DNA of 64,000 nucleotides, taken from the NCBI RefSeq assembly GCF_018130955.1, contig NZ_JAFCJM010000005.1, positions 1 through 64,000 of the forward strand, in the 5' to 3' direction. A program made the translations under genes and the position numbers. This DNA is from Bradyrhizobium liaoningense. Its GTDB lineage: Bacteria > Pseudomonadota > Alphaproteobacteria > Rhizobiales > Xanthobacteraceae. The notes below the pieces were generated by a model. The model saw only the letters and a program-made list of their open reading frames with translations. It had not been told where the DNA came from and made no database searches. This document shows, piece after piece, positions 15,648 to 24,131 of the stretch (positions are counted from its first letter, which is position 1; every line of letters starts with the position of its first letter).

Positions 15648-16029
15648 CTACTGCGGGATCGCGATCTGCATCTTCACATCGCCCTTCGGCGCGGAGGCAG
15701 CAATTTCAAACGCACGGACGCTATCGTCGAATGCGAACGTGCGGGTGATCAGCGGTTTCACGTCGATCGCACCTGACGACAGCATAGCGACACATCGCGG
15801 AAAGATGTGAGCATAACGGAAGATGTTCTCGACCCTCGCCTCGCGCACCATGGCAGCGCCGGCATCATACGCAATCGGCTGTGATTGCCCCCCGATCATC
15901 ACGACCCGCGCACAATGGTTCGAAGATGCTGGCAGCCGCTTTGGGACTGCCGGTCGCCTCGAGCACGATCTCCGCGCCCCAGCCATCGGTGGCCGCGAGA
16001 ATCTGCTTTGCCGGATCCTGTTTCGTCAC
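15648..16029 (-). pseudogene. Broken zinc-type alcohol (xylitol/sorbitol-like) dehydrogenase, C-terminal half
   Basis: Two minus-strand frames join into one medium-chain dehydrogenase C-terminal half. The first encodes [20 protein letters not shown] to about IFEPLCAG (about 15905-16029). After a frameshift near 15903, the second runs [20 protein letters not shown] to QIAIPQ-stop. The N-terminal catalytic zinc domain is missing and replaced by an acetyl-CoA synthetase fragment. The family resembles NAD(P)-dependent xylitol or sorbitol dehydrogenases. Confidence 0.8.
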
Positions 16030-16290
16030 GTTGGGCGAGGTGCCGGTCGATGCAGTTCCAGGCAACGTTGAGCACGCCGTCCTCGAACCATTTGATGGAG
16101 ACGTTGCCGGGCGCAAAGGAGACGTTCTCGATCCTGGTCGGCGCCTTCATCCAGTCGATGCGCTTAGCCTGTTCGGCCCAGAAGCCGTTCGGGTCCGAGA
16201 TCGAACGGGCGTACATATCCTTGTATTTGGCCTGGTCGACCCAGGCGCGCTTCGTCCATTCAGCCGGCACATCGTAGATCTTCTCTGGGA
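16030..16290 (-). pseudogene. Remnant of the N-terminus of acetyl-CoA synthetase
   Basis: The minus strand encodes about 83 residues matching the start of acetyl-CoA synthetase ([20 protein letters not shown], later ISIKW-type [19 protein letters not shown]). It then runs abruptly into unrelated dehydrogenase sequence in another frame. No ATP- or CoA-binding region is left. A usable start codon is lacking or altered at the 5' end near 16290. Confidence 0.8.
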
Positions 16291-16311
16291 TGGCTGCATC
16301 GAGGGTTACGG

Positions 16312-17262
16312 CTATCCATCTCTCTCTCCAAAACCGGAAATCGTGTCCTTGAGCAGAAACTGCGTGACCACGTCGATCTGCTCCGGGGCCATCAGCGGCG
16401 GCACATGCCCACAGTCGTCGAATTGGAAGACGTTGGCCATCCGATTGCGCTTTCGCATTTCCGCCGCGAGATCGAACGACAGCAGATCAGAATGCACGCC
16501 GCGCAGAACCAGCACCGGTACCTTGATGGCTTCCCAGTAGGCCCAGAGGTTCAGGGGCTGGAACCACGGCAGCCGGAATCCCTTCGCGATCGTCGGATCG
16601 CATAGCAGGGCATAGCCCTGTCGGGCATCGTCCCAGCGGATGCTATGCTCGGTCAGATGCCGCCAATGCTCGTCGCCCAGTCTGCCGTAGGGGGCGAGCA
16701 CGGTTCGAAAGTACTTTTCGGCATCCTCGATCGTCTTGAATAGCGCCGGCATATTGCCGATGTACCGGCCGATCCGCTGCAGTCCCGTCGACGACACGAA
16801 AGGGCCGATGTCGTTGATGACGAGCTTGCGCACGATGCTGCCGGAGAAGCCGGCCATGATCATGCCGATCAAGCCACCTAGCGAAGTCCCGACCCAATCC
16901 ACCTCGGAAACGCCCAGGCGCGCGATCAATGCGTTCATGTCGGCACAATATTGCGGCAGCGCGTAGTGATCGGGATTGCTGATCCAGCCGCTGCGTCCGC
17001 GACCCGGCAAATCCGGGCAAATCACACGCCGGCCAGCGGCCGCCAGCCGCTCCGCCAGGTGGTCGAAATCCCGCCCCTGCCGCGTCAGCCCGTGAACGCA
17101 AACGATCGGCCGCTCGTCGTCGACGGGCCCCCAATCAGCATAGGCCAGTTGATGGAAGCCGGACGGCGAAAGGCCCAGGACGACATCCTCTCGATCCGGT
17201 TGCCGGGACTTCGGCCTCCCAACGGCGAGCCTGCGCATTACCTCTCCAGCCGCTTCAAACAT
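16312..17262 (-). CDS. Alpha/beta hydrolase at the end of the PHA gene block
   Basis: The 316-residue cytoplasmic alpha/beta hydrolase has the nucleophile elbow GTSLGG, an oxyanion region CVHGLTRQG, an acid candidate in RGVHSDLLS and the histidine in [15 protein letters not shown] precedes the ATG. It is the last gene of the leftward run phaE-phaC-CoA-transferase-phasin. Possible roles are an intracellular polyester or oligomer hydrolase, or a thioesterase/lactonase, but it lacks features that would prove a depolymerase. The substrate is unknown. Confidence 0.8.
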   Translation of the reverse strand: MFEAAGEVMRRLAVGRPKSRQPDREDVVLGLSPSGFHQLAYADWGPVDDERPIVCVHGLTRQGRDFDHLAERLAAAGRRVICPDLPGRGRSGWISNPDHYALPQYCADMNALIARLGVSEVDWVGTSLGGLIGMIMAGFSGSIVRKLVINDIGPFVSSTGLQRIGRYIGNMPALFKTIEDAEKYFRTVLAPYGRLGDEHWRHLTEHSIRWDDARQGYALLCDPTIAKGFRLPWFQPLNLWAYWEAIKVPVLVLRGVHSDLLSFDLAAEMRKRNRMANVFQFDDCGHVPPLMAPEQIDVVTQFLLKDTISGFGERDG

Positions 17263-17346
17263 CTCACTCCTCTGCTGAACTCGCGTGGGTACGGCCGGGC
17301 CCGCCGCCGCCGACCGTCCTGCGACTGACCCGATACGATCCAGGCG

Positions 17347-17775
17347 CTACGTCTTGCCCTGACCTGGAAGAAACGCCGTTCGCATCTTCTCGAAATCCTC
17401 GGCCATTCGCTGCTTCACCACGTTGAAGACCTCGGTGTTCGACTTGACGGTCATTTCCGCGAGCTCGCGCGTGCTCGCGAGCGCGGTTTCGAACGCCTTG
17501 CGGGCGAATTCGCCCTGCTGCTGGCTCGACAGTTTCATGTCGCGCAGTGCCGTCGTGAGTTGCTCGGACGTGGCGCGCAGGATCTCCAGTTGACGCTGCG
17601 AAATTGCGGCCGCACCTTCCGCCGTCAGTTGTGCGGCCCTGGACATGGCCTCGATGTTCTTGCGCTGGCTTTCCATCAGCGCGTCGATATCCACGCCCGG
17701 AATTTTGAAGCTCTCCGTCAGCCTGGCAAGCTGTTCCTTCATCGCCTTCGTGGCCGCATCGATTTCCTCGGTCAT
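17347..17775 (-). CDS. Phasin-family granule-associated protein
   Basis: The 142-residue protein is alpha-helical, rich in Ala, Gln and Glu, without cysteine. The phasin-type pattern covers residues ~25-130 (PGVDIDALMESQRKNIEAMS, later ELAEMTVKSN). Phasins coat polyhydroxyalkanoate granules and control their size. The ATG at 17775 follows GGGAGAAGG. It lies immediately downstream of the CoA-transferase and phaC genes, which supports a PHA role. Confidence 0.88.
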   Translation of the reverse strand: MTEEIDAATKAMKEQLARLTESFKIPGVDIDALMESQRKNIEAMSRAAQLTAEGAAAISQRQLEILRATSEQLTTALRDMKLSSQQQGEFARKAFETALASTRELAEMTVKSNTEVFNVVKQRMAEDFEKMRTAFLPGQGKT

Positions 17776-17799
17776 CACCTTCTCCCTGGGGTTATCGCC

Positions 17800-19746
17800 C
17801 TAGACATCTTCTTTCCGCTGGCTTCGTGCAAAGGCCTGCGCTTCAGCGCGGGTCTCGAAAATATGCGGCGCGACGTGGCGTTCGGCCAATCCCTCGCCCA
17901 GCTTGAGACGCATGAACGCGCTGGTGGTGTATCGTGACGCCGAGCTGTAGTAGCGCTGCTCGAGATAAGCGATCATGGAGAAATAGGTGTCGCCAACGAC
18001 GGGTTCCAAATGGAAACCATCGTAGTTCGCAACCAGCGCGACCGGCTTGCCGACGGCGCGGCAGGCGCGCTCGACCTCGCGGCGGACCAGATCGACGTCC
18101 TCGACGGTGCGGACGTCAAACCCCTCGAAATTGACGAACAGCGTGTTGCGCTCGGCATCATAGCTGATGCGGTCGGCTAGTCCCCGGCCGAGCAGCATGT
18201 GGGCGAGGCCCATCGGCCCCTCGCGGAAGATCCGCGCATCCATGGGGCGGACGTTGCGAATGACCGGCTCGAAATCCATCTGGCCGAGAATGTCGCGATC
18301 GATGTCGATGCCGGGCGCCACCTCGATCAGCTCGACGCCGACGGGTGTCCGCTGCAGAACGCAGCGCTCGGTGACATAGAACACCGGCTGTCCGGTCTCG
18401 GCGGCGTGGTCGCCGCTGAAGGTGATCTGCTGGACCGCGGCGACAAATTTCTTCGCGCTTCCTTCCCGCAGGATATGCAGTGCGCCATCCTCGACCGCGA
18501 TCTTCAGCCCGCCGCTGGTGAAGGTTCCCGCAAACACCAGCTTCTTCGAGCTCTGCGAGATATTGATGAACCCGCCGGCGCCCGCCAGCCGCGAGCCGAA
18601 GCAGCTGACATTGACGTTCCCGGCACTATCGGCCTGCGCCATCCCGAGGCAGGCGAGATCCAGCCCGCCGCCGTCGTAAAAATCGAACTGCTGGTTCTGG
18701 TGGATCACTGCATCCGGATTGAGCGCCGTTCCGAAATTGAGCCCGCCCTGCGGCATGCCGCCGATGATGCCGGGCTCGGCGGTCAGCGTGAGGAATTTCA
18801 GCATGTGCTCTTCGGCGGCAACCGCCGCCACGCCCTCGGGCATACCGATGCCGAGATTGACCACGCCGCCGGGCGGAAGCTCGTATGCGCAGCGGCGCGC
18901 GATGATCTTGCGCTCGTCAAGCTCAAGCGGCCTGACGCGGTCCATCGGCACCCGTTGGCGGCCGGAGAAGGCGTGGCTGTATGTCGCGCCATAGGTCTGG
19001 ACGTGATTGACAGGATCAGCGACGACGACGCAGTCGACGAGGATGCCGGGAATCTGCACCTCGCGCGGATTGAGCGAATTGCTGGCCGCGATGCGCTCGA
19101 CCTGGACGATGACGAAGCCACGCGAATTCTTCGCGGCCATTGCCATCGCCAGATTGTCCAGCGTCAGGGCTTCGCGTTCCATGGTGATGTTGCCAGCCGG
19201 ATCAGCGGTGGTGCCGCGCAGTAGCGCGACATTGATCGGAAAGGATTTATAGTGAAGCCACTCCTCGTCATTGATCCGCATTACCTCGACGAGATCTTCG
19301 GTCGTGCTTTCGTTGAGCTTTCCGCCTTGCAGTCTTGGATCGACAAAGGTCTTCAGACCCACCTTGGAGATCACGCCGGGCCCACGTGCGGCAATATTGC
19401 GATAGAGATGCGAGATGCAGCCAAGCGGCAGATTGTAGGCCTCGATGCGGTTGGCGAGCGCCAGCTCGCCGAGCTTCGGCACCAGCGCCCAGTGCCCGCC
19501 GATCACGCGCTTGAGGAGACCGTCATGGGCAAGTCGGTTGAGGCCGCGGTCGCCGGCATCGCCCGGCGCCGCCGCAAACATCAGCGTGAGATCCGACGGG
19601 TGGCGAGTTTCGCGAAATCGCTTTTCCAGCGCGATCAACAGCTCGTCGGGCGTGCCGATGCCGACGAAGCCGGATGTGCAGACCGTATCGCGATCGCGGA
19701 TGATGGCGACGGCCTCATCGGCAGAAACGATCTTGTCCTTGGTCAT
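17800..19746 (-). CDS. Family I CoA-transferase, fused A and B subunits, with C-terminal extension
   Basis: The 648-residue protein has an A-type domain (about 1-270) and a B-type domain (about 275-520) in one chain, as in YdiF-type acyl-CoA:acetate CoA-transferases. The catalytic glutamate is E324 in TAEPGIIGG. An extra ~125 residues at the C-terminus (beginning near RISYDAERN) go beyond the usual ~530-residue length; I do not recognise that part. The ATG at 19746 was preferred to one seven codons upstream because GAGGG precedes it. It is next to phaC, so it may activate a hydroxy acid to its CoA ester for polymerisation (inferred). Confidence 0.85.
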   Translation of the reverse strand: MTKDKIVSADEAVAIIRDRDTVCTSGFVGIGTPDELLIALEKRFRETRHPSDLTLMFAAAPGDAGDRGLNRLAHDGLLKRVIGGHWALVPKLGELALANRIEAYNLPLGCISHLYRNIAARGPGVISKVGLKTFVDPRLQGGKLNESTTEDLVEVMRINDEEWLHYKSFPINVALLRGTTADPAGNITMEREALTLDNLAMAMAAKNSRGFVIVQVERIAASNSLNPREVQIPGILVDCVVVADPVNHVQTYGATYSHAFSGRQRVPMDRVRPLELDERKIIARRCAYELPPGGVVNLGIGMPEGVAAVAAEEHMLKFLTLTAEPGIIGGMPQGGLNFGTALNPDAVIHQNQQFDFYDGGGLDLACLGMAQADSAGNVNVSCFGSRLAGAGGFINISQSSKKLVFAGTFTSGGLKIAVEDGALHILREGSAKKFVAAVQQITFSGDHAAETGQPVFYVTERCVLQRTPVGVELIEVAPGIDIDRDILGQMDFEPVIRNVRPMDARIFREGPMGLAHMLLGRGLADRISYDAERNTLFVNFEGFDVRTVEDVDLVRREVERACRAVGKPVALVANYDGFHLEPVVGDTYFSMIAYLEQRYYSSASRYTTSAFMRLKLGEGLAERHVAPHIFETRAEAQAFARSQRKEDV

Positions 19747-19750
19747 CGCG

Positions 19751-20848
19751 TCAATCCCTCGCGGCAAGCCACTCCGAAATGCCCTTGCTCAACGATCCCT
19801 GCGACTTGCTCGACACGAACAGGCCGACATGGCCGCCGGGCAATTCGATCTCCGAATAGTCCTTGGTGCCGACGTGATCGCCGAGCGCGCGCGAGCAGGT
19901 CGGCGGGATGATGTGGTCGTTCAGCGCGAACACGTTGAGCACTGGCGCGGTCAACTTCGAGAGATCCACAAGCCGCCCCGACAACTCGAATTCGCCCTTC
20001 ACGAGCTTGTTGTCCTGATAGAGGTCCTTCAGCCACTGCTTGGCAGCCTCGCCGGGATGGGCTGGCCGGTCGGCCAGCCACTTCTCCATGCGCAGGAAGT
20101 TCATCAGCTTGGCTTCATCGTCGACGACATCGATCAGGTCGATGTTGTACTTGGTCAGCGAGCGCATCGGCGTCATCAAGGAGAACACCGAGCTCATGAA
20201 CTCGCCGGGAAGCCCGCCATAGGTGTCAACCAGACGATCGATGTCGGCGCGGTCGAGGCTCCGCGTCCACAGATTGAGGAAGCCGTGGTGGGTGTCGGGA
20301 TCGTCGCGGTCGGCGTGGAAGTCGATCGGCGTGATCGTGAGCACCAGCCCCTTGACCTTGTCCGGATGCAGCGCCGCATAGCAGGTCGTGAACACGCCGC
20401 CCTCGCAGATGCCGAGCAGCGTGATCCGGTCATGGCCGGTCTCGCGGCAGACCCGCTCCACCGCCGCGTGGATGTAGTCGTCGACATAATCGTCGATGGT
20501 CAACCAGCGCTCGGTGCGGTTAGGCTGGCCCCAATCGACCAGCCAGAGGTCCAGCCCCTGCGACAGCAGGCTGCGGACCAGCGAGCGGTCTTCCTGCAGG
20601 TCCGCCATGGTGTAGCGGCCGATCAGGCCGTAGGCCAGCAGCACCGGCGTATTGACCTTCTGCTCGGTCAGCGGCTCGTAACGAAACAGCTCGACCTTGT
20701 CGCGACGCATAACAAGCGTCTTCGGCGTTGCGCCGACGTCGACGTCCTCGTCCTTGATGGTCGACAGCAGCTTGCCGGCCTTGAGCATCTTGTCGGTCAT
20801 CTCGGCGAATGGCCCGGTCGTGTTCCAGTTCGGCTTCTCGCTGCTCAT
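19751..20848 (-). CDS. phaC: PhaC, class III polyhydroxyalkanoate synthase catalytic subunit
   Basis: The 365-residue protein, the short length typical of class III synthases, has the lipase-like box GICEGG with catalytic cysteine C148, aspartate D311 (ALNDHIIPP) and histidine H340 (LPGGHVGLF). It polymerises hydroxyacyl-CoA at the granule surface together with PhaE. Its ATG overlaps the stop of phaE (ATGA). The CoA-transferase gene follows after 4 bp. Whether it uses 3- or 4-hydroxyacyl-CoA cannot be read from the sequence. Confidence 0.93.
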   Translation of the reverse strand: MSSEKPNWNTTGPFAEMTDKMLKAGKLLSTIKDEDVDVGATPKTLVMRRDKVELFRYEPLTEQKVNTPVLLAYGLIGRYTMADLQEDRSLVRSLLSQGLDLWLVDWGQPNRTERWLTIDDYVDDYIHAAVERVCRETGHDRITLLGICEGGVFTTCYAALHPDKVKGLVLTITPIDFHADRDDPDTHHGFLNLWTRSLDRADIDRLVDTYGGLPGEFMSSVFSLMTPMRSLTKYNIDLIDVVDDEAKLMNFLRMEKWLADRPAHPGEAAKQWLKDLYQDNKLVKGEFELSGRLVDLSKLTAPVLNVFALNDHIIPPTCSRALGDHVGTKDYSEIELPGGHVGLFVSSKSQGSLSKGISEWLAARD

Positions 20849-21504
20849 GCGTCACCCCGTGATGCCGATTCGCCGACCCGGCGTTCGAGCGCCCGCAACT
20901 CGCGCCGGAGCTCGGTGAGCTGCCGGGTGACTTCGTCGAAGTCGCGCTGGGTAGGGACCCCCAGGATGGCCGAAATGGTGTCGGCGATATCGGATTGCCG
21001 CGCGCGGAATTCGGTTGCCGCCTGCAGCAACTGCTTCTGTGCGACCAGAAACTCATCCGTGCGCTGGTTGGCGATCAGCTCTTCGTTGGCAAGCTCGTTC
21101 CAGGCGCCGAGCTCTGCGCGCCAGCCGGCGTCCTTGACCCTTTCATCCGGCGGCCTTGCACTGAATTGCTCCGCGGCGCGCATCCAGGGCTTTGAGGCCA
21201 CGACGTGATAGGCCGCGAGCTTGCTTTGCAGTTCGCTCCAGGCCGCCGCCACGCTGGCGAGCTTGCGGTCGAAATCGAGGACATCGGCAAGGCGCGGCCC
21301 CTTGGCCATCCGCTCGATGGCCTCAGCGAGGTCATTGCCGGCGCTCATGCCGAACCCGCGCTCGGCGGCGCGCTTCATGATGAAGGGCAGCATCGAGTTT
21401 GACCAGGTCTCGCTGATGTCGCTGGCACCGGCCATCGCGCGCCAGGACTCCATCCACTGCGCGGCGAGCGGCCCGAATGGATTGGGTTGACTCTCCTCAG
21501 CCAT
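20845..21504 (-). CDS. phaE: PhaE, class III PHA synthase partner subunit
   Basis: The 219-residue helical protein has a C-terminal heptad-like stretch (RDFDEVTRQLTELRRELRAL), as in PhaE subunits. An N-terminal segment (NPFGPLAAQWMESWRAMAG) is of the type found in PhaE/PhaM proteins. It overlaps phaC by four bases and the upstream alcohol dehydrogenase gene by eight, so all three are likely on one transcript. The ATG at 21504 is the start that fits this packing. Confidence 0.85.
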   Translation of the reverse strand: MAEESQPNPFGPLAAQWMESWRAMAGASDISETWSNSMLPFIMKRAAERGFGMSAGNDLAEAIERMAKGPRLADVLDFDRKLASVAAAWSELQSKLAAYHVVASKPWMRAAEQFSARPPDERVKDAGWRAELGAWNELANEELIANQRTDEFLVAQKQLLQAATEFRARQSDIADTISAILGVPTQRDFDEVTRQLTELRRELRALERRVGESASRGDA

Positions 21505-22690
21505 GGGAGGCCTGCACAAAACGGTTGCTGCCGTCGCCGAAGGCGGCGCTGTAGATCGCATAGGCGTCGTCGAGCGTCAGCTCCCTGGGGTTATTGACCA
21601 GGAGCCGCGTCTGCTTCATCGCGTCCTCGGCGAGCTTCTTCAGATCGTCACGGCCGATCCCGACATCGGCGAGCGAAGCCGGCACCTGGCAGTCGCGACC
21701 GATCGCCGTCATCTCGTCGATGAAGGCCCGCGCCTTCTCGGCCTGGCTGCCGCGCAGGCCGGGTTTGACGATCTCGGCGAGCTCCGCATAGAGCGCTTCC
21801 GCCGCCTGCAGATTGAACTCAAGCACATGGCGCAGCACCAGTGCGTTCGACAGTCCGTGGGGGACATGGAAGATCGCACCGATCGGATAGGCCAGCGCAT
21901 GGACGGCGGCGACCGGCGCGTTGGCGAAAGCCATGCCGGCAAGCATCGATCCCAGCAGCATCTGCGCGCGCGCCTCAAGGTCACTGCCGTCCTGGCAGAC
22001 GCGCCGCACATTCGCCGACAGCAATCCCAATGCCTGCCGCGCCAGTTGGTCGGACATGGGGTTTTTCTTGACCTTGCTGGTATAGGCTTCGATCGCATGC
22101 ACCATGGCATCGATGCCGGTGGCGGCAGTGACGGAGGCCGGCAGGCCCAGCGTCAGCTCCGGATCGAGGATCGCCCAGTCCGGAATCAGGACCGGCGAGA
22201 CCACGCCCTTCTTCTCCGTGGTCGGCGTGGTGACGATCGCGATCGGCGTCACCTCGGAGCCGGTGCCGGCGGTGGTCGGCACCAGCAGCAGCGGCAGGCG
22301 CTTGCCCTTGGCGAGGCCAACGCCATAGATGTCTTCGAGACGATCAGGCGTTTTCGCGAGATAGGCGACGAGCTTGGCGGTATCGAGCGCGCTGCCGCCG
22401 CCGATCGACAGCACCAGCTCGATCTTGTTGTTTTGGCAGGCGGCGACCGCGGCCTCCACCACCTGCGAGGGCGGATCGGCGACGACATCGTCGAACACGC
22501 TGACCTCGATGCCGGCCGCCGCCAGCGAGGCCTCGGCGCCTTTGGTGAGACCTGCGCCACGGACGCCTTTGTCGGTCACCAGCATGACGCGCTTGGCGCC
22601 GTAGCCCGCGACAAGTTCGTCGATCTTCCGTGAAGCGCCCGGCTCGAACAGAATGTTCGACGGCGCCTGAAAGGTGAATCGTCCGATCAT
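21497..22690 (-). CDS. Iron-containing alcohol dehydrogenase
   Basis: The 397-residue group III dehydrogenase has the nucleotide-binding motif SIGGGSALDTAK, PTTAGTGSE, and metal ligands in GIDAMVHAIEAY and HALAYPIGAIFHVPHG. Enzymes of this family reduce aldehydes with NAD(P)H; some are 4-hydroxybutyrate dehydrogenases (succinic semialdehyde reductases). The gene overlaps phaE, an unusual partner, and lies downstream of an aldehyde dehydrogenase gene. Reduction of a semialdehyde to a hydroxy acid for PHA is a reasonable inference, not shown. Confidence 0.9.
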   Translation of the reverse strand: MIGRFTFQAPSNILFEPGASRKIDELVAGYGAKRVMLVTDKGVRGAGLTKGAEASLAAAGIEVSVFDDVVADPPSQVVEAAVAACQNNKIELVLSIGGGSALDTAKLVAYLAKTPDRLEDIYGVGLAKGKRLPLLLVPTTAGTGSEVTPIAIVTTPTTEKKGVVSPVLIPDWAILDPELTLGLPASVTAATGIDAMVHAIEAYTSKVKKNPMSDQLARQALGLLSANVRRVCQDGSDLEARAQMLLGSMLAGMAFANAPVAAVHALAYPIGAIFHVPHGLSNALVLRHVLEFNLQAAEALYAELAEIVKPGLRGSQAEKARAFIDEMTAIGRDCQVPASLADVGIGRDDLKKLAEDAMKQTRLLVNNPRELTLDDAYAIYSAAFGDGSNRFVQASHG

Positions 22691-22735
22691 GTTCGCACTC
22701 CTCCTGGTCTTGTCATGGCGCTGCATGCAGCCGGC

Positions 22736-24121
22736 TCACGCCCGCCGATGCAGCACCACCATCTTTTCCTGTGTCATGTCGCGCATGGTGTAGGGAATGC
22801 CGCCGACGCCGTAGCCGGCCTCGCGCCGGCCGGCGAACGGCATCCAGTCGGTCCTGAACGTGGTGGGGTCGTTGATCATGACCGCGGAGGCATCCAGCCG
22901 CTCGCTGGCGCGCAGCGCCACGTCGATGTCGTCACTGAACACGCAGGCCTGGAACGGCACTCGCAGCGAATTCGCCTGTGCGATCGCGTGATCCAGCTGC
23001 GCATAGCGATAGAGGCAGACCACCGGACCGAACACCTCTTCACGCGACACTTTTGCTCCGGCCGGGGGTTCCAGCAGAACGGTGGGTTGCAGCGTGGTTT
23101 CAGAGAGACGCTCCCCGCCGATGGCCCGCTTCGCGCCAGCGGCCACAGCCTCGTCAATCCAGTTGGTGATGCGATCGACTTCCTTCGGGTGGATCAGCGG
23201 CCCGACTTCGGTTTGTGGAGAGGTCGGATCGCCGGTCCGCAGCTCTGCGACGCGGGCAACCAGGCGCTCACTAAATGCGTCGAAAATCTCATCGTGCACA
23301 TAAATGCGCTGGGTTGATACACAGACCTGGCCGGCATGGTAGAAGCCGCCCTTCACCAGCGGCTCGATGATGCGCTCGAGATTTGCGCTGCGGTCGACGA
23401 TCGCCGGCGCCACGCCGCCATGCTCGAGCGCCGAGCGGGTGCCATGCGCGAGCTTGCCGTGCAGCCGCCAGCCGACGCTGGCCGAGCCGATGAAGCTCAG
23501 GAAGCTGATGCGCGGATCGCACGCCAGTTGTTCGGCGAGCGCTGAGCCGCGAGGAATGAAGGTCTGGCACCACGCTTCCGGCAGGCCGGCCTCGTGCAGC
23601 AGCGCGACGAAGTCGCGGCAGCTCAGCGGCGTCGCGCTGGCCGGCTTGACGATGACAGGGCAACCGACGGCAATCGCCGGCGCGACCTGATGCACGATCA
23701 GATTGAGCGGGTGGTTGAATGCAGAAATCGCGAACACGACGCCGATCGGCTCGCGGGTCGTGAAGGCCCAGCGCTTCGCAGACGCCGCCGTCAGCCCCAT
23801 CGGAATCTCACGCCCGGCAAAGTTCCGCAATTCGTCGGCGGCGCAGTGCAGGCCGTCGATGGCCCGCGTGACCTCGATGATCGCATCCGTCAGCGGCTTG
23901 CCGCCCTCGCGGGCGATCTGTCGCGCGAAATGGTCGCGCCGCCCGTCCAGCAGGGCTGCCGTACGCCGCAACACCGCGACGCGCGCATGCGGCGCCAGCC
24001 AGCCGTCGCGATCGCCGAGGACGCGCAATGCGGCCCTTAGCTTCGCTTCCATCGCGTCGACATCGTCGACCGGGACCTCGGCAAACGGGACCCGGTCGAA
24101 CGCCTGCACAACTTGCAACAT
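22736..24121 (-). CDS. Aldehyde dehydrogenase family protein
   Basis: The 461-residue NAD(P)-dependent aldehyde dehydrogenase has N136 in SAFNHPLN, general base E233 in ALEHGGVAP, and catalytic cysteine C267 in HAGQVCVSTQR. A later motif is EEVFGPVV. The glycine-rich loop after the base reads EHGG instead of the common ELGG, so it diverges from textbook members. It starts 10 bp after the ThDP-enzyme gene, so the two are probably co-transcribed. Succinic semialdehyde is a possible substrate given the neighbours; the sequence alone does not fix it. Confidence 0.9.
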   Translation of the reverse strand: MLQVVQAFDRVPFAEVPVDDVDAMEAKLRAALRVLGDRDGWLAPHARVAVLRRTAALLDGRRDHFARQIAREGGKPLTDAIIEVTRAIDGLHCAADELRNFAGREIPMGLTAASAKRWAFTTREPIGVVFAISAFNHPLNLIVHQVAPAIAVGCPVIVKPASATPLSCRDFVALLHEAGLPEAWCQTFIPRGSALAEQLACDPRISFLSFIGSASVGWRLHGKLAHGTRSALEHGGVAPAIVDRSANLERIIEPLVKGGFYHAGQVCVSTQRIYVHDEIFDAFSERLVARVAELRTGDPTSPQTEVGPLIHPKEVDRITNWIDEAVAAGAKRAIGGERLSETTLQPTVLLEPPAGAKVSREEVFGPVVCLYRYAQLDHAIAQANSLRVPFQACVFSDDIDVALRASERLDASAVMINDPTTFRTDWMPFAGRREAGYGVGGIPYTMRDMTQEKMVVLHRRA

Positions 24122-24131
24122 CGTTCGCTCG

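Noticed and set aside
15823-16540. Plus-strand open frames at the graveyard region
   Set aside because: The minus strand carries recognisable acetyl-CoA synthetase and dehydrogenase pieces, so the plus-strand frames are shadows.
18199-21208. Long plus-strand frames over the CoA-transferase and phaC genes
   Set aside because: They run antisense to well-supported genes, with Arg/Asp/His-rich translations lacking any motif.
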